From an uncultured Pseudomonadota bacterium (GTDB lineage: Bacteria; Pseudomonadota; Gammaproteobacteria; Xanthomonadales; Ahniellaceae): 27,290 nt of DNA. The DNA is taken from positions 1-27,290 of the forward strand of contig CALKUS010000047.1 in the NCBI GenBank assembly GCA_937996755.1. Reading direction: 5' to 3'. The notes under the pieces are model-generated. The model searched no databases, was not told the origin of the DNA, and saw nothing but the letters and a program-made list of their open reading frames with translations. Position numbers and translations under genes: made by a program. Position 1 is the stretch's first letter, and each line of letters starts with the position of its first letter. Positions 13,466 through 20,954 of the stretch are shown here, one piece after another.

Positions 13466-14236
13466 ATGGCCAGCCGCCCTGCCCTGCGCCTCAACGGCCG
13501 CGACCACGAGCTGATCGTGCGGCGCGGGCGCGCCGGCGTCGCCGTCGAGCTGCGCCGCAAGCAGGACGGCGTGCTGCTCGCGGCCGGCACGGGCACGAAG
13601 CGCGTCGCGCTCGTCGCGCATCCGCTGGCGCTCGCCGAGGCACGACGCGCGCTCGCGCCGCTCGCCGCGCGCGCCGGCGTTGCGCTCGCGTTGCGCGCGG
13701 CACGTGGCGTCGCGAAACCCGCGCGTCCCGCGTCGATCGCGTCGGTCCTCGCGAACATTCCGTCCGACTACGGCACGAAACGCGCGCTCGAGCGCACGCG
13801 CGAGCCGCGCGTGCTGGCGTCCGTCGGCCGCGATCGCTACGGCCGCGAGCAGTTCCTCGCGCCGGCGGCGGCCCGCGCGTGGCTGCGCATGCAGCGCGCG
13901 GCGCGCAGCGACGGCGTCGCACTGGAGCTCGTGTCGGCTTTCCGCAGCGCGGCGTACCAGGCCGCGCTCGTCGCGCGGAAGGTTGCTGCGGGCCGAACGC
14001 TCGAGCAGGTGCTGCAAGTGAACGCGGCACCCGGCTTCAGCGAGCATCACGCGGGACGCGCGATCGACGTGTCCGTTCCGGGCATGGAACCGCTGGAAGA
14101 GGATTTCGAAACGACGGAAGCGTTCAGGTGGCTCGCATCACACGCGGGCGACCATGGTTTCCGGCTCTCGTTTCCACGCGGGAATCGCCACGGCATCGCG
14201 TATGAACCGTGGCATTGGTACTACGCGCGCGGCTGA
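13466..14236 (+). CDS. VanY-type D-alanyl-D-alanine carboxypeptidase family protein
   Basis: The 256-aa product carries the VanY/Peptidase M15B zinc motifs. SEHHAGRAID at 192-201 (SxHxxGxAxD, with His194 and Asp201) and EPWH at 247-250 (catalytic Glu247 and zinc His250) are present, preceded by a conserved SAFRS at 157-161. The N-terminal part is Ala/Arg-rich (about 1-95) and holds no clear signal peptide or transmembrane segment. The enzyme may therefore be cytoplasmic (LdcB-like recycling) or exported in an unusual way. The start at 13466 follows 50 nt after the CPBP gene. It could be a separate transcription unit because the ATGA-type coupling ends before it. A REP element follows. Confidence 0.85.
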   Translation: MASRPALRLNGRDHELIVRRGRAGVAVELRRKQDGVLLAAGTGTKRVALVAHPLALAEARRALAPLAARAGVALALRAARGVAKPARPASIASVLANIPSDYGTKRALERTREPRVLASVGRDRYGREQFLAPAAARAWLRMQRAARSDGVALELVSAFRSAAYQAALVARKVAAGRTLEQVLQVNAAPGFSEHHAGRAIDVSVPGMEPLEEDFETTEAFRWLASHAGDHGFRLSFPRGNRHGIAYEPWHWYYARG

Positions 14237-14263
14237 ATTCGCCACCGGGATCGGGTTTCGGAA

Positions 14264-14293
14264 TCGCGGCCATGGGCCGCTCCCACTTCCTTC
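14264..14293. repeat. Third copy of the REP/BIME-like arm
   Basis: The sequence starting TCGCGGCCATGGGCCGCTCC is identical over 30 bp to 7084-7113 and is the reverse complement of the arm at 7008-7035. It lies in the 90-bp gap between the convergent VanY-type and DUF423 genes. Confidence 0.9.
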
Positions 14294-14326
14294 CAGACAA
14301 CTCGACGCCGATCCTGGCGCTCCAGG

Positions 14327-14704
14327 TCATGCAGGGGCCTTCTGCCCGGCGAACCAGGCGGCCAGCAGCAGCCACGACACGATCAGCGTGGTGCCGCCGA
14401 ACGGCGCGAGCGGCGTCGGCCACCCGCGCAGCGCGGCGCCGAGCAGGCTGCCGCAGAACAGCCACGATCCGACGATCAATCCACCGCCCGCGAGCGCGAG
14501 CAACAGTCCGCGCCGCAGGTTCGCGAGCGCCGCGAGCGCGAGCAGCCCGACGGCGTGGATGCCCAGCACGACGAGCGCGATGGCGGCGCGTCGCCCGGCG
14601 GTCGCATCGAGTCCCGCAGCATGCGCGACGTACGCGGACAGCGCGAACGCGAGCGCGCCGTGCAGCGCGCCCGCGACTCCGAACGCTCGCGCCAGCGCGG
14701 GCAT
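14327..14704 (-). CDS. DUF423 family membrane protein
   Basis: The 125-aa product has four predicted helices: about 6-28, 38-60, 66-89 and 103-120. The DUF423 (YgdD/YwdK) features are a short ALHGALAFALSAYVAHA N-terminus and GGGLIVGSWLFCGSLL in the middle. The family lies in the inner membrane and is uncharacterised. The ATG (14704-14702) shares one base with the TGA of the upstream DUF4340 gene (TGATG), so it is the last gene of the Gld-like operon by translational coupling. Whether DUF423 takes part in the ABC system is unknown. Confidence 0.88.
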   Translation of the reverse strand: MPALARAFGVAGALHGALAFALSAYVAHAAGLDATAGRRAAIALVVLGIHAVGLLALAALANLRRGLLLALAGGGLIVGSWLFCGSLLGAALRGWPTPLAPFGGTTLIVSWLLLAAWFAGQKAPA

Positions 14705-15945
14705 CAGCCCGGCTTCTTCGCGTCCAGCGGCTTCAGCAGGTCTTCCGGCGCTTTCGTGATGTTCGTGAACTTGAACGCCGGCAGGACAAACGTCCAGCCT
14801 TCCGTCCTTGCGTTGATCGACTTCACTTCGGCACGCACGGCGTCGAGCTTCTCGGCCGCGTCCTTCGCGGGATCGGTCACGGCGAGCGGCGCTTCGGGCA
14901 GCGCCGCCGCGGGCGCGGGCGTCGCGCCCGGCGACGGTACGGCCGCGGGCGTCGCGCCCGGCGACGGTGCGGCCGCGGGCGTCATCGACGCCGCCAGCTT
15001 CGCCGCTTCGTAGTCGGCCTTCTCCTTCGCCTGGTCCTTCGCGACGAACGCGTTCGCGCGCGCCTCGTCGAACGATGCGGCGAAGCGTGCGTAGTCCTTG
15101 CCGTCGGCCTGCCACGCGGTCGCCTTCAGCACGAGGCCGGCGAAACCCGTGTACGTCGCCTGCCATGCATCGGCCGGCGGCTCCGCCTTCTCGGCCGGCA
15201 CCACGTCGTCGAAGCGCAGCGTGGACGGCACGGAAGCGAGTGCGTTCGCGACGAAATCCGACGCGGGCTCGCGACCCTTCGGCAGGTCCTGCAGCGCGTA
15301 GTTCGGGTCCTCGGGCGCGTCCTTCACCGCATGCACCACCTTGCCCGCATGCTCGATGCGCACTTCGGCGATGCGGTTCGACGGAATGTCGAACAGGTCC
15401 TTGAGCAGCCAGTTCGCGGCGTTCGGATCGAGCGACAGATTGCCCTTCGCGAGCCACGCCTGCGCCTCGCCGTCGCGCCGAACGAACGTGGTCTCGCCGG
15501 CACGGCCGCTGTAGTTGCCCACGACGATCGCGACCGGCTTCGCGAGGCCTTCGATCCCGAGTAGCGTACCCTTCGCGTCCTTGCCGGCGATGTCCTCCAC
15601 GCCGAGCTTCGCGTGCAGCTCGGGATTCGCGGTCTTCGCTTCGACGAGCTTCGCGTCGGCGAGCTTCAGCAGCAGCTCGCGCACCTTCGCGACGTCGGCC
15701 GGATGGCCTTCCCGCTCGGCGACGACCCAGCCCTTCTCGCGGCGCTCGAGCGTGACCAGCCGCAGCTTGCCCGCCCCGGTCATCGTGAGCTTCGTCACGT
15801 CGTTGATCGCGGCCGCGAGGCCGGGCACGAGTGCGACGTCCCCCGGCATCGTCTGCCCGGGCTGGCGCGACTGCCCGACCCAGAGCGCGAGGCCGAGCGC
15901 GGCGAGCGCGACGACCGTCAGCTTCACCAGTGTGTGCTTGCCCAT
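14704..15945 (-). CDS. DUF4340 domain protein
   Basis: The 413-aa product has an N-terminal membrane anchor (MGKHTLVKLTVVALAALGLAL). A repeated DUF4340 region follows, with WVVAEREGHPADVAKVRELL and LPKGREPASDFVANALASV, where the enzyme-free 'E..GW.v' and 'D..kv..ll..L' pattern is seen. It is likely attached to the inner membrane facing the periplasm. DUF4340 proteins are commonly encoded next to GldA/F/G-type ABC genes, as here. A Pro/Ala linker, encoded by a 30-bp tandem repeat (14915-14974), sits at about residues 323-348. The start at 15945 has GGGAG with a 7-nt spacer, placed 12 nt after the GldG-type stop. It overlaps the DUF423 gene by one base. Confidence 0.88.
   Translation of the reverse strand: MGKHTLVKLTVVALAALGLALWVGQSRQPGQTMPGDVALVPGLAAAINDVTKLTMTGAGKLRLVTLERREKGWVVAEREGHPADVAKVRELLLKLADAKLVEAKTANPELHAKLGVEDIAGKDAKGTLLGIEGLAKPVAIVVGNYSGRAGETTFVRRDGEAQAWLAKGNLSLDPNAANWLLKDLFDIPSNRIAEVRIEHAGKVVHAVKDAPEDPNYALQDLPKGREPASDFVANALASVPSTLRFDDVVPAEKAEPPADAWQATYTGFAGLVLKATAWQADGKDYARFAASFDEARANAFVAKDQAKEKADYEAAKLAASMTPAAAPSPGATPAAVPSPGATPAPAAALPEAPLAVTDPAKDAAEKLDAVRAEVKSINARTEGWTFVLPAFKFTNITKAPEDLLKPLDAKKPG
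14915..14974. repeat. 30-bp direct tandem repeat inside the DUF4340 gene
   Basis: A unit beginning GCGGGCGTCGCGCCCGGCGA at 14915 recurs at 14945 (period 30 bp, one difference in the first 30). It encodes the alternating ATPAAxPSPG linker peptide. In-frame expansion would lengthen a disordered Pro/Ala linker without breaking the protein. Confidence 0.85.
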
Positions 15946-15957
15946 GATCGCGCTCCC

Positions 15958-17829
15958 TCAGACCGCGCCCGCGACGCGCCGGCGGCGCGCCCACCAGAAC
16001 GACAGCGCAACCAGCACCACGAGCAGCGGCACCAGCAGGATGTTGATCACCTTCAGGCTCGTACCGAGCCGCTCGATGTCCGCGTCGAGCTCGCGACGTA
16101 CGCCGCGCAGCTCCTTGCGGATCTCGACCTTGCTCTTCTGGAAGCGCTCGATCTCGGCCTTCTGCTCGGGCGACAGGATCAGCGCGGACTCGGCGCTCTT
16201 GCCTGCCTGAAGCTCGTTGATCTTCTTTTCGGTCTCGGCGAGCTGCTCGTTGAGCTGGCGTTCCTTCGCGCGGTACTTGTCGTCCGCGCCGCGGCGCAAC
16301 GCGTCGACCGTCGTGAACGGACGTGCCGACGTCGCGCGGCCGCGCACGCTGATGAGCGCGCTCGAGCCCGTGAGGTTGTCGACCGCGTTGACGGCGAAAT
16401 CGCCGTTGTTCGCGAATGCGTTCATGATCGACTGGTTGAACATGCGCTGCACCTGCACCCACAGCCGGTCGCTCAGCACGTCGGTATCGGCGACGACGAT
16501 CATGTCCGCGTCGCCCTTCGACTCCGCGAGGTGGTCGGCGCCGGTCCGCTCGGGGAACGCCGTCTTGAGCTTGCCGCGCAGGCGGCCGGCGAGGACGTAG
16601 GTCTCCTTCGTCGGCGCGAAATCGCGGAACAGCTCCGACGGATCGGCCAGGAACTTCAACCGGTCGCTCGGGGCGAGCATCGATTCGTCGCTCGACTGGA
16701 CGAGCGGCAGCAGCGTCAGCGGCGAGTCCTTCGCCAGGCGGATCACGCCGGCAGAGGAGAAGTTGACCGTCTCGAGCTGCGCCGTGACGACGTCGTCCTG
16801 GCTCATCGATTTCGCGTCCATGCCGAGGATCGCGAGGTGGCGCACGGGCGCGGCGCCGGCCTGCGCCTGCACCGACAGCGCGTGGCCCGCGTCGAGCAGC
16901 ACCTTCGTCCGGTCGTACTCGATGCCCCAGGCCTTGAACAGCTTCGGCAGGTCGGAGCTGCGGTCGGCGAACATCGCCGCCTGCGGGTTCTCGGGATCGT
17001 CGCCGGACGTGTCGAGCTCGGCATTCGGGTCGACGAACACCGCGAGCTTCCCGCCACGCAACACGAACTGGTCGATCGCGTACAGCGCGTCGTCCGACAA
17101 CGCCTTCGGCTGCACGACGATGAGCGTCGCGATGGCCTTGTCGATCGAGATGCTGCCGGTGGTCGAGATCGGGCGCAGGTCGAACAGCTCCGACAGCGAC
17201 GTGTACACGGCCCAGCCTTGTCGCGGCGTGCGCGTGGCCGGATCGAAGCCCGGCTCCATGTTCAGGCCGGAAATGATGCCGACGACCGGCTTCGACGACG
17301 TCGAGAGGCCGTGGATCAGCTTCGCCACGTCGTACTCGAGGAACGTTTCCTTGTCGGGCTGGAAGAACGGGATGACCATCTGCCCGTCCGTCGAGTTCGT
17401 GCCCGCGAGTCCGAAGTAGATGTTCTCGCCGGAGGCGCTGACCGGGATCGCCTGCAGCCCGTACGCCGCGGCCTTGTCTTCCTCTTCGGAGAACGGCAGC
17501 GGGTCGATCATCTGCAAGCGGATCTTGCCGCCGGAAAGCGCGGCCATTTCCTCGAGCATCTCGCGCACGCGCGTCGCGTAGTCGCGCACCGGCTGCAGCT
17601 CGGCGCGCTCCGCGGCGGTGTCCTCGGAGAAGAAGTAGTAGAGGTTGATCGGCTCGGGGATCTCCGCGAGCACGCGCTTCGTGCCCTCGGACAGCGTGTA
17701 GAGGTGGTTCTCGGTGAGGTCGGCGCGCCAACCGCGGAACAGCACGTTGCTGAGCACGATGGCGGCGACGAACAGCACGGCGAGCACGACGAGCGTGCCG
17801 CCGGCGAGGACGGAACGATGCTTGCTCAT
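15958..17829 (-). CDS. GldG-type ABC transporter auxiliary protein
   Basis: The 623-aa product has an N-terminal transmembrane helix (about 9-30) and then the family start 'RADLTENHLYTLSEGTKRVL'. A large periplasmic region (about 35-510) is rich in the GldG/ABC-transport auxiliary pattern, with DPLPFSEEEDKAA and VVGIISGLNMEPGFDP. Next is a coiled-coil-like charged segment (about 510-580, KERQLNEQLAETEKKI), and finally a C-terminal helix LLVPLLVVLVALSFWWARRR. In Bacteroidetes GldG works with GldA and GldF; here the role is unknown. The ATG at 17829 follows the permease stop after 2 nt. Because of the very long antisense frames here, this strand assignment was checked by recognisable domains. 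Confidence 0.9.
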   Translation of the reverse strand: MSKHRSVLAGGTLVVLAVLFVAAIVLSNVLFRGWRADLTENHLYTLSEGTKRVLAEIPEPINLYYFFSEDTAAERAELQPVRDYATRVREMLEEMAALSGGKIRLQMIDPLPFSEEEDKAAAYGLQAIPVSASGENIYFGLAGTNSTDGQMVIPFFQPDKETFLEYDVAKLIHGLSTSSKPVVGIISGLNMEPGFDPATRTPRQGWAVYTSLSELFDLRPISTTGSISIDKAIATLIVVQPKALSDDALYAIDQFVLRGGKLAVFVDPNAELDTSGDDPENPQAAMFADRSSDLPKLFKAWGIEYDRTKVLLDAGHALSVQAQAGAAPVRHLAILGMDAKSMSQDDVVTAQLETVNFSSAGVIRLAKDSPLTLLPLVQSSDESMLAPSDRLKFLADPSELFRDFAPTKETYVLAGRLRGKLKTAFPERTGADHLAESKGDADMIVVADTDVLSDRLWVQVQRMFNQSIMNAFANNGDFAVNAVDNLTGSSALISVRGRATSARPFTTVDALRRGADDKYRAKERQLNEQLAETEKKINELQAGKSAESALILSPEQKAEIERFQKSKVEIRKELRGVRRELDADIERLGTSLKVINILLVPLLVVLVALSFWWARRRRVAGAV

Positions 17830-17831
17830 GG

Positions 17832-18569
17832 TCAGTCGGCCTTCTTGTGGTCGATGACGACGGCGCTGGCGTACACCCAGAAGCCGATCATCAACGCGAA
17901 GTAGACGATGTCGCGCAGGTCGATGACGCCCTTGCGGATGGACTCGAAGTGCGTCCAGATCGAGAGGCTCGCGATCGCGTCCACCAGCACCTGCGGCAGC
18001 ACGGTGCCGATGAAGTTGATCACCATCGGGTGGCCGGCCAGCAGCAGCAACAGGCTCACGACCGCGGTCACCACGAACGCGATCACCTGGTTGCGCGTGA
18101 GCGCCGACAGGCAGGAGCCGACCGCGAGGATCGCGCCGGCCATCAGCAGGCTGCCGATGTACGCCGCGAATATCACGCCGTTGTCGGGGTCGCCGAGGTA
18201 GTTGACCGTGATCCAGATCGGGAAGGTGAGCGCGAGCGCGATGCCGGCGAACGCCCATGCCGCGAGGAACTTCGCCACGACCGCCTGCAGCATGGTCACC
18301 GGCAGCGTGAGCAGCAGCTCGATGCTGCCGCTCTTGCGTTCTTCCGACCAAAGGCGCATCGAGATGGCCGGTACCAGCAGCAGGTAGAGCCACGGGTGGA
18401 AGAAGAAGAACCAGTACAGGTCCGCTTGGCCGCGCTCGTAGAAGCTGCCGAGGTAGAACGTGAACGCGCCGGCGAGCACCAGGAAGATGACGATGAACAC
18501 GTACGCGACCGGGGTCGCGAAGTAGCTCGCGAGCTCGCGCTTGAAGATGATGGCGATCGGATTGCTCAC
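17832..18569 (-). CDS. GldF-type ABC transporter permease
   Basis: The 245-aa product has about six transmembrane helices. The ABC-2 permease block at the start includes FKRELASYFATPVAYVFIVI, RLWSEERKSGSIELLLTLPV (the coupling-helix region typical of GldF/NosY-type permeases) and WTHFESIRKGVIDLRDIVYF at the end. It would form the membrane channel of the GldA ATPase. The start is GTG 18569-18567, overlapping the ATPase stop as GTGA (18566-18569), with GGAGG at 18577-18581 giving a 7-nt spacer. It is the second gene of the operon. Confidence 0.9.
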   Translation of the reverse strand: MSNPIAIIFKRELASYFATPVAYVFIVIFLVLAGAFTFYLGSFYERGQADLYWFFFFHPWLYLLLVPAISMRLWSEERKSGSIELLLTLPVTMLQAVVAKFLAAWAFAGIALALTFPIWITVNYLGDPDNGVIFAAYIGSLLMAGAILAVGSCLSALTRNQVIAFVVTAVVSLLLLLAGHPMVINFIGTVLPQVLVDAIASLSIWTHFESIRKGVIDLRDIVYFALMIGFWVYASAVVIDHKKAD

Positions 18570-19504
18570 GGGCGTGCCTCCGCGGCCGCGCCGCGCGTGA
18601 TGCTGCGGAACACCTCGTCGAGCCGGCCGCGTTCGAGCTGCACTTCGCTGACGGCGATGTTCTGCTCGCGCAGCACCTGGCTGACCGCCGCGAACACGCT
18701 GCGGCCCTCGCGCGGGAACGCCGTGATGCGCTGGTCCTGCGGGTCGATTTCCACGCTCGCCACGTCGGCGATGCGCGCGAGCGCCTCGCGCGCGGCACCC
18801 GTATCGGCGGCCGTGAGCGAGACGGCGCCGTGGTAGCGCGAGCGCGCCTCGAGCTTCTCCGGTGTGTCGTCGGCGAGGATGCGGCCGCGCGCGATCACGA
18901 TCGCGCGATTGCACACTGCGTGGACCTCTTCGAGGATGTGCGTCGACACGATGATCGTGCGGTCCTTCGCCATCGCGTTGATGAGCGTGCGCACTTCGTG
19001 CTTCTGGTTCGGGTCGAGGCCGTCGGTAGGCTCGTCGAGGATCAGCACCCTGGGATCGTGCAGGATCGCCTGCGCGAGGCCGACGCGGCGGCGGAAGCCC
19101 TTGGAGAGCGTCTCGATGGTCTGTTGCATGACGCCCGCGAGCGAGAGGTGCTCCACGACGAAACCGATGCGCTGCTTGCGCCCGTCGCCCGCGAGGCCGC
19201 GCAGGTCCGCGACGAAGTCGAGGAAGCGCGCCACCGTCATTTCGCCGTAGCTCGGCGCGCCTTCCGGGAGGTAGCCCAGTGCGCGCTTCGCCTCGAGCGG
19301 CTGCGTCTCGACGTCGTGGCCGCAGACCTTCGCCGTGCCCGACGTCGGGGTGACGAAGCCCGCGATCATCTTCATCGTGGTCGACTTGCCGGCGCCGTTC
19401 GGCCCGAGGAAGCCGAGCACCTGGCCCGGTTCCACCTTGAAGCTGATGCCGTCGACTGCCGCGATCGGCCCGTACCGCTTGCTGAGATTGCTGGTCTCGA
19501 TCAT
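18566..19504 (-). CDS. GldA-type ABC transporter ATP-binding protein
   Basis: The 312-aa product is complete: Walker A GPNGAGKS at 34-41, ABC signature LSKGFRRR at 133-140 (the LSKGF variant typical of GldA/CcmA-like ATPases), Walker B VLILDEP at 153-159, D-loop, and switch His189 (STHIL). A C-terminal domain of about 90 residues follows, ending in basic and Arg-rich residues. It powers the permease encoded next (GTGA overlap). This is the first gene of the minus-strand operon. The ATG at 19504 has no strong SD, only GGGGCG about 10 nt upstream. Confidence 0.93.
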   Translation of the reverse strand: MIETSNLSKRYGPIAAVDGISFKVEPGQVLGFLGPNGAGKSTTMKMIAGFVTPTSGTAKVCGHDVETQPLEAKRALGYLPEGAPSYGEMTVARFLDFVADLRGLAGDGRKQRIGFVVEHLSLAGVMQQTIETLSKGFRRRVGLAQAILHDPRVLILDEPTDGLDPNQKHEVRTLINAMAKDRTIIVSTHILEEVHAVCNRAIVIARGRILADDTPEKLEARSRYHGAVSLTAADTGAAREALARIADVASVEIDPQDQRITAFPREGRSVFAAVSQVLREQNIAVSEVQLERGRLDEVFRSITRGAAAEARP

Positions 19505-19696
19505 GGATGACGCCCCGGAATGGTCGGCGCGCCCGTGCCTGACACGGGCACGCGTCGTTCGTGGTCGATCGGTGTTGCCGTCCCGAAGTCGCTGCCGTCT
19601 GCGCGCCGGCGGAGGACTCGGACGGACCCCGGCGGTTGGTCAGCGGAAGGCGCGAAAAGTTCCGCAGCGACGCAGCTCTGCGGAGGCCCCAAACGA

Positions 19697-19719
19697 CGCG
19701 GACCCCGTTGGGGTCCGCG
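19697..19719 (-). terminator. Hairpin terminator of the SRPBCC gene
   Basis: A 10-bp perfect stem (19697-19706 with 19710-19719, CGCGGACCCC) closes a GTT loop just past the minus-strand stop at 19726. A short TTT follows on the minus strand. The U-tract is weak but position and stem strength favour termination before the gldA-type gene. Confidence 0.55.
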
Positions 19720-19725
19720 CCTGGA

Positions 19726-20763
19726 TCAGCGAATCGGCACGTAGAGCCGGGTGGTCGTGCCGCTGCCGTCCTCGGGATCCGGCAGCCACTCTTCCCAGCT
19801 GCCCGCGAGGTCGCGGTCGAATTCGTAGCCGTGCGTCAGCGCATACGCCTTCAGCATGTCGCGCGGCTTGGAGAGGCCGACGCGGTGGCCGCGGTATTCC
19901 GTGGTGAGCGCGCGACCCGCGTAGAACGGGGCCTGCTGCACGTGGCCCACGAGCGGGGCGGTGTTCGCGGCGACGGGGAAGCCCATCGAGAAGTCGTTCG
20001 TCTCCTCGCCGAGCACGTTGATGTAGCGGCGGCCCGGGCCGAGCGCCTCGAGCTTGTTCTTCGAGATGTACTGCGCCACTTCCTGCATGGCCTCGTCCAT
20101 CTTGACCTCGGCCTCGTCCCACTTGCGCGGGGCGGCCGGTACGCTGACGCCCACGAACGCCCACTGCAGTGGCGCGACGTCGACCAGCTGCACGTCGACC
20201 TGCGAGTAGTCCGCGTTCGGGACCGTCGCCATGAACGACGCGAGGCGGCCGAGGCCTTCGTTCATCAGCTCGCCGACGCGGCCGTTGAGGTACAGGCCCG
20301 CGTAGCGGCCCAGGATGTCCCAGCCGTAGTCCACATCGACCACCCAGCGAACCGTGACGGCGTTCGTCTGCGAGTTCTGCTCGATGAACATCGTCCAGGT
20401 CTTGTTGCTGCCGCGCCAGTTGTTGTCGAGCGCCATCTTCACGCTTTCTTCCGGCACGGACTCGACGATCTCGATGCTGCCCTGGCCCAGCGCCTTCTGC
20501 AGGTAGCTGTTCCAGCGCACCTTCGCGCCGGGACCGAATTCGGGCCCCTCGATCGTGTACTTGGCCTGCTTGTCGAGCGCGACCCACGGCTGCCAGACGT
20601 TGAATTTCTTCAGCCCGTTCAGCGTGTCGTACACCTGGGTGATCGGGTTGCCGAGCTCGACCTTGCGCTCGACGCGCGCATGGCTGGGGAGCAACGCGCC
20701 GATCCCGAGGAACAGGACGACGACGATGGCGATCGAGATCACGAATTCGAGGATGCGCGTCAT
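19726..20763 (-). CDS. Membrane-anchored SRPBCC (START-like) protein with GyrI-like C-terminus
   Basis: The 345-aa product starts with a single transmembrane helix (MTRILEFVISIAIVVVLFLG). An SRPBCC/polyketide-cyclase-like domain covers about 30-190 (VERKVELGNPITQVYDTLN, TWTMFIEQNSQTNAVTVRW). A GyrI-like/AraC effector-binding segment is at about 200-345 (VDVAPLQWAFVGVSVPAAP). Such proteins bind hydrophobic or amphipathic small molecules; no catalytic residues are inferred. The start at 20763 is preferred over 20805 because the helix begins there. It precedes the gldA-type gene by about 220 bp on the same strand but a terminator-like hairpin intervenes. Confidence 0.8.
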   Translation of the reverse strand: MTRILEFVISIAIVVVLFLGIGALLPSHARVERKVELGNPITQVYDTLNGLKKFNVWQPWVALDKQAKYTIEGPEFGPGAKVRWNSYLQKALGQGSIEIVESVPEESVKMALDNNWRGSNKTWTMFIEQNSQTNAVTVRWVVDVDYGWDILGRYAGLYLNGRVGELMNEGLGRLASFMATVPNADYSQVDVQLVDVAPLQWAFVGVSVPAAPRKWDEAEVKMDEAMQEVAQYISKNKLEALGPGRRYINVLGEETNDFSMGFPVAANTAPLVGHVQQAPFYAGRALTTEYRGHRVGLSKPRDMLKAYALTHGYEFDRDLAGSWEEWLPDPEDGSGTTTRLYVPIR

Positions 20764-20954
20764 GGCGGGCCGGATCGGACTGGCAAAGGCGGCCATGTTA
20801 ACCAAGCATGGGCCGCCAGCGCCATCGGCGGATGGGCCGGCCCGGCCGGTCGGCGTCGATCCGCGCGAAGCGCAACGTCGTTTTCCGCAGGGATTACGCG
20901 GATTCCGGCGTCGGGACGGAGCGTCCCACGGCCATGGTCGGCTACGCTGCCTCG

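Noticed and set aside
14327..17731. 1134-codon minus-strand frame
   Set aside because: Only its last 125 codons (DUF423) are real; the rest is an alternative frame of the DUF4340 and GldG-type genes.
15613..17904. 763-codon plus-strand frame opposite the Gld-like operon
   Set aside because: Antisense to GldG-type and DUF4340 genes whose domains are recognisable; the translation has a Arg/His/Val shadow composition.
19501..19692. 63-codon minus-strand frame upstream of the gldA-type gene
   Set aside because: No SD and no recognisable domain; it lies in the leader/promoter region of gldA and looks like chance.
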